A stretch of 64,000 bases of DNA. Source: Rhodospirillaceae bacterium (GTDB lineage: Bacteria; Pseudomonadota; Alphaproteobacteria; Rhodospirillales; Rhodospirillaceae). Positions within the stretch are counted from its first letter, which is position 1. Each line of letters opens with the position of its first letter. The translations under genes were made by a program, and so were the position numbers. The notes beneath the pieces are model-generated. The model searched no databases. It had not been told where the DNA came from and saw only the letters and a list, made by a program, of their open reading frames with translations. Positions 58,927-64,000 of this stretch are shown piece by piece. The stretch is taken from the NCBI GenBank assembly GCA_947476695.1, contig CANJRD010000019.1, positions 1-64,000 on the forward strand, in the 5' to 3' direction.

Positions 58927-60108
58927 CTAACGATCACCTGCTCTTGCTGCTCGACGTGGATCAATTGTTGAATTGGTAGGATCGCAATCTGGAGCGCTAA
59001 GCGGTTCCGGTGCATCCGCCCGCAAGGTCAACCGGTCCGTCAACGTCGCCACGTGACGCACGAAGACGTCAGTAAAGACGACTGCGCAGGCGCCGCTGAG
59101 ATGTGACCATTCCGGAACTTCCAAGCCCTGGGATTCCGGCGTGTCGTTGAAGTGGAAGCCACGGGCGTTGGTGATCTGCAACAACGCATCCCAGCCGGCC
59201 TCGCGCGGCAGGCGTTTGTACTCATTGACGAGGTGTTCGGGCGCCGAGGGTGGTCTGACGAAGACGACCTCGCCACCCCGCGCACGGATCTTGTCGACCG
59301 CCGCTTTGGTGCGCGTCTGCGTGCGCGTAATCTCGTCCTGGGTGAAGTCGGGCCCTTGTGATCGGTTCCACGCCAAGCGCCCGTGTTCGCGTAAGAACGG
59401 ATCCTGCTCGACCGGCCGCCACATGATCGTCTGACGATCGGCGCCAGCCTCCCCCAATTTCCAGACTTGCTTGTAAGGTCCGCGGTCGACGGCGCGCTGC
59501 TGGCGGTCCAGTCGCGCGGTGAGCACACTAAGGCGATGATCGCTGTCGATGAAGGCGAATACCTGCTCGAGCGCGCGGTGAAGGACGAACGAAACACGAT
59601 CGCCGGGCGGCTCCTTACGGTCAAAGCCCAATGTCCGCTCCGACCTCCCAATGGCATCGCGGAAGAAGACGATCTCCGACATGCCGACAATCGCCAGGCC
59701 TTTGAAATTCTCGTCGTCGGCCAAGTCTTCCAGGAACGGTCGCGCGCTGGTTCCGGCCAGGGCCAACTGCACGGGACGAATGCCCGTGAGCACCTCGAAG
59801 CGGTCCAGGTTCGTGCCGTAAAGCAGCTTGCTGTCGCTGACGATTACAACCTTGACCGGCTCATGATCGATGCGCCGGCGCTGCTCAGCCCAGGCGGAGG
59901 GGCTGTCCTGAAGATCGCCGGGACGTAGACCCTTGGCCCGCATGGCGACCTCCCAGGCCCCGACTAGGCCGAGGAAAAGAACGAAGGCGTAAGCCGCCAT
60001 GCGTGGCCAGGGCTCTGCGGGGATATCGCGCTCCGGAACGGGCTGCGCAACGCCGGGGCGATCGGAGGCCGTAAGACGGAGGCCGGGTTGAAGGCGTTCA
60101 GTAGTCAT
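58927..60108 (-). CDS. SGNH-like accessory protein of an MBOAT acyltransferase
   Basis: 393 aa from the ATG at 60108. One membrane-spanning segment near residues 37-55 (MAAYAFVLFLGLVGAWEVA) with the rest outside. An SGNH-type fold is suggested by VVIVSDSKLLYGTNLDRF (GDS-like, with Ser-Asp-Ser) and by EWSHLSGACAVVFTD near the C-terminus with the His typical of block V. Such proteins pair with AlgI-like MBOAT proteins (as AlgJ/AlgX or DltD do) and move the acyl group to an envelope glycan. The gene begins 19 bp after the MBOAT gene ends, in the same operon. The glycan acceptor is unknown. Confidence 0.72.
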   Translation of the reverse strand: MTTERLQPGLRLTASDRPGVAQPVPERDIPAEPWPRMAAYAFVLFLGLVGAWEVAMRAKGLRPGDLQDSPSAWAEQRRRIDHEPVKVVIVSDSKLLYGTNLDRFEVLTGIRPVQLALAGTSARPFLEDLADDENFKGLAIVGMSEIVFFRDAIGRSERTLGFDRKEPPGDRVSFVLHRALEQVFAFIDSDHRLSVLTARLDRQQRAVDRGPYKQVWKLGEAGADRQTIMWRPVEQDPFLREHGRLAWNRSQGPDFTQDEITRTQTRTKAAVDKIRARGGEVVFVRPPSAPEHLVNEYKRLPREAGWDALLQITNARGFHFNDTPESQGLEVPEWSHLSGACAVVFTDVFVRHVATLTDRLTLRADAPEPLSAPDCDPTNSTIDPRRAARAGDR

Positions 60109-60127
60109 GCTCTGTCCCGCCGTATCA

Positions 60128-61543
60128 TCAGAACTGGAAATAGATGAATGCATCGCCTGAGCCTTGCTCGGCGGCGATTGCCGCCGCCAGACTTGCCCAC
60201 ACCACCGTCAGAAAAGCGGGCGGCGCCGACGCAATCGCCTGCTCCAGCGTGCGGTTGCGCAGGTAGGCGTGGGCCGCGAGGAGGCCAGCAACAATCACCG
60301 GGGTGGTGATCAGATAGACGAATGCGATCTGCGGCACGGGGTTCGCGGCCACGCCCGCCATGCCTTGCAGGATGTCCCACGCCCGCGTGAAGGTCTTGGC
60401 GCGGAAGAAGACCCAGGCCACGTTCACCAGCAGGAAAGTCACGACCCCGAGCAGGGTGAGCGTCGCCTGCTGCGGTTTGAAGTCAGGCAGCATCCGCCGT
60501 GCGAAGCGCTCGACGGCGAGATAGGTGCCGTGAAGCCCGCCCCAGATGATGAACGTCCAACTCGCGCCATGCCACAGCCCACCGAGCAACATCGTACCCA
60601 TGAGCGCGGCATAGGTGCGCGCCGCGCCGTGACGATTGCCGCCGAGCGGAATGTAGACGTAGTCGCGCAACCACGATGACAACGTGATGTGCCATCGCCG
60701 CCAGAAATCCGAGAACCCTATGGCGGCATAGGGGAAGCAGAAATTGTCGGGCATGGCAAAGCCCAGGCACAACGCGACACCGATCGCGGTCGTCGAATAG
60801 CCGGCGAAGTCGCAGAAGATCTGACCGCTGAACGCGAACGTCGATAACCAAGCGTCGATGAAGCCCGGCGGACGGCGGGAGTCATAGACGGCTTCCACGA
60901 CCGGCGACAGAAATCCGTCCGCGAGAACGATCTTCTCGAACAGCCCCACCGTCATCAGCGCCAGCCCGAAGAACAATTGATTCCGGTTCGCGCGCTTCGG
61001 CTCAGCAAACTGCGGCACCAGCTCCGTCGGCCGCATGATCGGGCCTGCCACCAGATGCGGGAAGAACGTCACGAACAGCGCGTAGTCGAGGAAGTTCCGT
61101 GCCGGCGTTGCGCGCCGCAGGTAGACGTCCAGCGTGTAAGACATCGTGGCGAAGGTGTAGAACGAGATGCCGACCGGCAGGACGATATTCATATGCGGCG
61201 GCTGATACGAAACGCCGACAAGCGCCAGCGCGCTGGCAAAGTTATCGAGTAGGAATTGCCCGTACTTGAAATAGCTGAGCATCCCGAGGTTCGCGACCAC
61301 AGAGATCAGCATCCACAGCCGCCGATGCCAACGGTCCTTCGCATGCACCAAAGCCTGCGCGGCGTACCAATCCACCACGGTGGATAGCCATAACAGAATG
61401 ACGAAAGGCGGATTCCAGGCCGAATAGAAGATGTAGCTGAGGACGAGGAGGTTGACCTTCTTCTGCCGCCAGCTGAACGGCAGATTGTGCATCGCCAAGA
61501 CAAAGGCAAAGAACGCGACGAAGACTAGCGAGTTGAAAACCAA
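60128..61543 (-). CDS. MBOAT-family O-acyltransferase (AlgI-like)
   Basis: 471 aa from a TTG at 61543, chosen because GGGGGAGGGG lies just upstream and because the protein then begins LVFNSLVFVAFFAFVLA, the usual AlgI start; the ATG-equivalent further up would add seven residues. About 10-12 membrane segments. Core MBOAT motifs: GPIMRPTELVPQF, FCDFAGYSTTAIGVA, FWRRWHITLSSWLRDYVYIPLGG, and GGLWHGASWTFIIWGGLHG with the active His (about 320). AlgI-type enzymes carry acyl groups across the inner membrane for O-acetylation of exported glycans. Operon partner is the SGNH-like gene downstream. Confidence 0.9.
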   Translation of the reverse strand: MVFNSLVFVAFFAFVLAMHNLPFSWRQKKVNLLVLSYIFYSAWNPPFVILLWLSTVVDWYAAQALVHAKDRWHRRLWMLISVVANLGMLSYFKYGQFLLDNFASALALVGVSYQPPHMNIVLPVGISFYTFATMSYTLDVYLRRATPARNFLDYALFVTFFPHLVAGPIMRPTELVPQFAEPKRANRNQLFFGLALMTVGLFEKIVLADGFLSPVVEAVYDSRRPPGFIDAWLSTFAFSGQIFCDFAGYSTTAIGVALCLGFAMPDNFCFPYAAIGFSDFWRRWHITLSSWLRDYVYIPLGGNRHGAARTYAALMGTMLLGGLWHGASWTFIIWGGLHGTYLAVERFARRMLPDFKPQQATLTLLGVVTFLLVNVAWVFFRAKTFTRAWDILQGMAGVAANPVPQIAFVYLITTPVIVAGLLAAHAYLRNRTLEQAIASAPPAFLTVVWASLAAAIAAEQGSGDAFIYFQF

Positions 61544-61621
61544 GCGCCCCTCCCCCGTCCGCACGCCGACTGGCGTTTACGGATATCTCTTAGTGCCGCG
61601 CGATGACGCCCCTCGCCCCTC

Positions 61622-61661
61622 AACAAAAATCCCGCCAGATCGGATGACCTGACGGGATTTT
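61622..61661 (-). terminator. Terminator of the exported methyltransferase gene
   Basis: AAAATCCCG (61626-61634) pairs with CGGGATTTT (61653-61661), the stem extended by CAG/CTG after one mismatch; the minus strand continues TTTTTGTTG. It separates this gene from the MBOAT operon. Confidence 0.85.
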
Positions 61662-61686
61662 CTACGTCATTGCCGAAGCAGCAATG

Positions 61687-62442
61687 CTATGGGCGCTTGG
61701 CCCGCAGCATGAAGCGGTCGGTCTTGAAATTACCGGCTTCGTTCATCTTCTTCGTACGATCGTCGGTCGCGTTCTGCAGGACCTTGCCTTCGGCATCGAT
61801 CTTGAAGCCCGCCTCGGTCAGTTCCTTCTTCGCAACGGCTTCGTTCATCCGATGCAGCGTATTCGTCACGTCGGCGGGCGCATCCGGCGCTGCGCTGTGG
61901 TCTTCAACGTAGTAAATGCCGCCGGCCTTCAGGTTATTGAATACGGCTTTGTTGAGACCAGGAATATTGGCGGTCGGGCCATTGTGATAGTCGTGGTAGT
62001 TCTCAGTCGTCCAGAACAGGTCGGCCTTTTCCGGCAGATTGATGGCGGCGAATTCGCCGATCATGATCGTTACGTTCGGATTGGCAGCGGCAACAGCGTT
62101 GATGCCATCCATGCCATTCGGGCGCGCAGCGTTCGCCGGCGCCACGAGCGCATAAACCTTGCCCTTCGGGCCCACGGCCTTGGCCAACATCTTCGTGTAG
62201 TAACCCTGGCTGGGTCCGAGCTCGGCGACGATCATGCCGGGCTTCACGCCGGCGAAGGCGATGGTCTCGCCGGGCTTGCGGTTCTCGTCGCGGGCCTTTT
62301 CGGCTTCCGAACGGCCGGCGTCGGCCACCGCGGCGGCAATTGCAGCCGGCACCTTCTCCGCGGCATAGGATGCGGTGGTGGACAGCAGCGCGGCAGCAAA
62401 CGCTGCGGCGATCATTGAACGTGAAGCATGGTCGCGAGTCAT
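61687..62442 (-). CDS. Secreted class I SAM-dependent methyltransferase-fold protein
   Basis: 251 aa; the ATG at 62442 follows AGGGAGACC. The Sec signal is clear (SMIAAAFAAALLSTTASYAA). SAM-binding-type motif: MIVAELGPSQGYYTKMLAKAVG (about 70-91), acidic site PGKV-like VYALVAPANAAR, and LFWTTENYHDYHN, a motif typical of predicted periplasmic methyltransferases. These occur in several Proteobacteria, though SAM is not known in the periplasm, so a non-methyltransferase role is possible. Monocistronic with its own terminator; divergent from the CHRD gene at 62621. Confidence 0.85.
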   Translation of the reverse strand: MTRDHASRSMIAAAFAAALLSTTASYAAEKVPAAIAAAVADAGRSEAEKARDENRKPGETIAFAGVKPGMIVAELGPSQGYYTKMLAKAVGPKGKVYALVAPANAARPNGMDGINAVAAANPNVTIMIGEFAAINLPEKADLFWTTENYHDYHNGPTANIPGLNKAVFNNLKAGGIYYVEDHSAAPDAPADVTNTLHRMNEAVAKKELTEAGFKIDAEGKVLQNATDDRTKKMNEAGNFKTDRFMLRAKRP

Positions 62443-62569
62443 AGTGGTCTCCCTTTTTCGAACAATCACAGCATCCCAAAGATGCCTTATCGAAGGGCCC
62501 AACCCTATCAGATTGGCCCGGACCTAGCAGGGAATCCGTGAGCATATGCGCGCGCTAGTGCTTGTCATA

Positions 62570-62586
62570 TATCAGACTCACTGATA
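62570..62586. promoter_or_regulatory. Inverted repeat TATCAG-N5-CTGATA
   Basis: A perfect six-base palindromic pair with five-base spacer lies between the divergent methyltransferase and CHRD genes, 35 bases before the CHRD start. It may be an operator of the GntR regulator encoded just downstream; the ATATCA core also appears at 9694-9710 and 7211-7216. Confidence 0.4.
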
Positions 62587-62620
62587 ACCTGCATCTCACT
62601 GACCCTATTAGGCTTTTGTG

Positions 62621-63115
62621 ATGAGTCGCGGCTTGCTGCCGTCCCTAATCGTTCCAGCTTTCGCGACAATCTTAGCGGCGGGCGCACAAGCGGCGGCGCC
62701 GTGCGGCTTTTTCTCCGCGAACCCCGACGATCAAGCGGGACCGGCCGTGCGCTTCTCTGCGGAACTGACGCCGGATGAAGAGAGCATGGTCACCGAAAGC
62801 GCGGGACGCGGGCGCGTGGAATTCTCGCTCGATCGCAAGTCGCTCCAGCTCAGCTGGAAGCTCACCTACGACAAACTAAGTTCCGCTCCGGTGTCCATCG
62901 GACTGCACGGCCCGCAAACCGCCGGCACCGAGGCGGCGAAGCTTTACGACCTCGCGCAGAAGCAAACCAGTAACGTCGTCGAGGGTTCGATCATCCTCAA
63001 AGACGCCGACGTCACTTATCTCGTGCATGACCGCTACTACGTGAACATCACGACCCGCAGCTTCCCGAACGGCGAAGTGCGTGGGCCTATCAAGAAACAC
63101 GCGCCGACTTGTTGA
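62621..63115 (+). CDS. Secreted CHRD-domain protein (stand-alone)
   Basis: 164 aa from the ATG at 62621 (a GTG precedes it); Sec signal MSRGLLPSLIVPAFATILAAGAQA. One CHRD domain with the same APCGFFSANPDDQAG opening as the cassette C copy, SAELTPDEESMVTESAGRG, LHGPQTAGTEAAKLYD, VHDRYYVNITTRSFPNGEVRG and a terminal Cys. Separated from any cassette by the MBOAT operon; 42 bp before the GntR gene, possibly one transcript with it. Confidence 0.85.
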   Translation: MSRGLLPSLIVPAFATILAAGAQAAAPCGFFSANPDDQAGPAVRFSAELTPDEESMVTESAGRGRVEFSLDRKSLQLSWKLTYDKLSSAPVSIGLHGPQTAGTEAAKLYDLAQKQTSNVVEGSIILKDADVTYLVHDRYYVNITTRSFPNGEVRGPIKKHAPTC

Positions 63116-63157
63116 GCAGCAAGATCAACGCCCAAGAACGGCACACGGGAGATCGCG

Positions 63158-63904
63158 ATGGTACAGACGAAAAAACGCGTAACCAAGTTGCGAAAGAAGC
63201 CTCTGCGGGTCGTGCAAAGCGGCCCTCACATCTCCTTGCGCGATATCGCCTACACGGAAATTCTGCGCCGCATCATTACGCTGCGCTACAAGCCCGGCGC
63301 CTACATCAACGAGGCGCAGGTCTGCGCGGATCTCAATATCGGCCGTACGCCGGTGCACATGGCGCTCGAACGTCTTTCGCGCGACGGCATGATCGAAGTG
63401 ATGCCGCGCAAGGGCGCTATTATTCGGGCGATCTCGCTGGATGACGTGATGGCGGTGATCGAAGCCCGCCTCCTGACCGAGCCGGGCATCGTCCGCCTGG
63501 CCGCGCAACGCGCCTCAAAAGAGCAGATCGCGCGCCTTCAGCAAATTGTCGCCGACGCCGACGTACAAACGACGCATCGCGATACCGAGGCGCTGATGCA
63601 TCTTGATCGCGACTTCCACGCGACAATCGCCGATGCCGCACGCAACACCATTCTTGGCCAGCAGTTGAAGTCGCTGCACGAGCGCATCTTGCGCCTGTGG
63701 TACATGTCGCTCAGCGAACCGGCGCAACAGGAAGATGTCGCGAAAGAGCACCGGGAAATCTTGCAGGCGATTGAATCGCGCGATCCAGACCGAGCGGATT
63801 TGGTCATGCGCGAGCACATTGAATCGTTTTCGCGGAAGATTGTCCGCTCGTTCTCAGATTCGCAGACGCTGGACTTGGGCAGTCGCCGCGCCTCGTCGGG
63901 CTGA
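63158..63904 (+). CDS. GntR-family transcriptional regulator, FCD subfamily
   Basis: 248 aa; start after CGGGAGATC. Winged helix-turn-helix at about 30-95 (LRDIAYTEILRRIITLRYKPG, INEAQVCADLNIGRTPVHMALERLS, IEVMPRKGAIIRAI), then an all-helical FCD ligand-binding domain (about 100-235) with metal-binding candidates in LMHLDRDFHATI and REHIESFSR. FCD regulators bind organic acids and usually repress nearby catabolic genes. It is the only recognisable transcription factor in the window, so it may control part of the surrounding system (inference); candidate sites are the inverted repeats at 62570 and 52741. Confidence 0.92.
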   Translation: MVQTKKRVTKLRKKPLRVVQSGPHISLRDIAYTEILRRIITLRYKPGAYINEAQVCADLNIGRTPVHMALERLSRDGMIEVMPRKGAIIRAISLDDVMAVIEARLLTEPGIVRLAAQRASKEQIARLQQIVADADVQTTHRDTEALMHLDRDFHATIADAARNTILGQQLKSLHERILRLWYMSLSEPAQQEDVAKEHREILQAIESRDPDRADLVMREHIESFSRKIVRSFSDSQTLDLGSRRASSG

Positions 63905-63925
63905 CCGTCTTCAATCTAGCAGGCG

Positions 63926-64000
63926 TCAGATGCCCGTTCCGGCGATCGGCTTGCCAGTCACCGAAATCGGCCTGAAGGTCAGATCGTTCCGTCGCACACC
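63926..64000 (-). CDS. C-terminal end of a gene entering from the right edge (partial)
   Basis: On the minus strand one frame runs in from the edge without a stop and ends at 63926-63928 with TGA; its last residues read FRPISVTGKPIAGTGI. About 24 codons only, no family can be named, and it may be a chance frame. It is convergent with the GntR gene. Confidence 0.3.
   Translation of the reverse strand, partial: GVRRNDLTFRPISVTGKPIAGTGI

Noticed and set aside
58762-58971. Small plus-strand frame of 69 codons after cassette C
   Set aside because: It overlaps the end of the SGNH-like gene and has no ribosome-binding site or similarity.
1-64000. CRISPR arrays, tRNA/rRNA genes, prophage or conjugation genes
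   Set aside because: No regularly spaced repeats, cloverleaf sequences with CCA-type ends, integrases or phage structural genes were seen; the only mobile trace is the IS end at the left edge.

Overview
The window is about 60% GC and densely coded. It carries five full-length TonB-dependent outer-membrane receptors, an OprP-type porin relic, many Sec and Tat export signals, a KTSC-domain relic and an MHS-family permease. This points to a soil- or plant-associated Pseudomonadota. An alphaproteobacterium (Rhizomicrobium/Micropepsaceae-like) or a Steroidobacter-like lineage are both possible, and I cannot decide between them. No tRNA, rRNA or CRISPR array was seen.

Layout. 1-2.1 kb is a scarred region: an insertion-sequence end truncates a porin gene, and beside it lies the last 95 codons of a lost TonB receptor. 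2.1-12.3 kb holds a receptor, a degenerate alpha/beta hydrolase, an exported M24 peptidase, a KTSC pseudogene, two exported cupin proteins, a D-2-hydroxyacid dehydrogenase, an aldo/keto reductase and a COG4315 fragment. 12.4-20.4 kb (minus) is cassette A: secreted head protein - CHRD - DUF1592 multidomain - DUF1552 - COG4315 - COG4315 - Vgb-like propeller. 20.7-34.8 kb has exported redox enzymes (BBE-type flavoprotein, cytochrome c plus a Tat-exported ThDP enzyme, flavin amine oxidase) around three receptors. 35.4-40.9 kb (minus) is cassette B: head - DUF1592 - DUF1552 - COG4315. 41.3-52.7 kb has a fifth receptor, a DUF6351 protein, a fused propeller protein, a cupin, and a tannase/MFS/DUF1428/amidohydrolase operon. 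52.9-58.7 kb (plus) is cassette C: head - DUF1592 - DUF1552 - COG4315 - CHRD. 58.9-64 kb has an SGNH-like/MBOAT acyltransferase pair, an exported methyltransferase, a lone CHRD protein and a GntR/FCD regulator.

How it may work together. The most notable content is the three-fold repetition of one gene order, with every product exported: a Sec-secreted protein of no family I recognise, a protein with a single CxxCH haem-c motif built from PSD/DUF1592 domains, a Tat-exported DUF1552 protein, and three-unit COG4315 (Lipoprotein_15) proteins, sometimes with CHRD proteins. Paralogous TonB receptors of one unusual subfamily (plug motif AYFGRST instead of the usual LYGRN) lie between the cassettes. 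Enzymes of families that are normally cytosolic (ThDP enzyme, M24 peptidase, SAM methyltransferase) carry export signals too. My inference is an envelope-located system for binding, redox processing and import of one class of complex, probably aromatic or ester-linked, organic substrate, expanded by duplication. Substrate and reaction cannot be read from the sequence.
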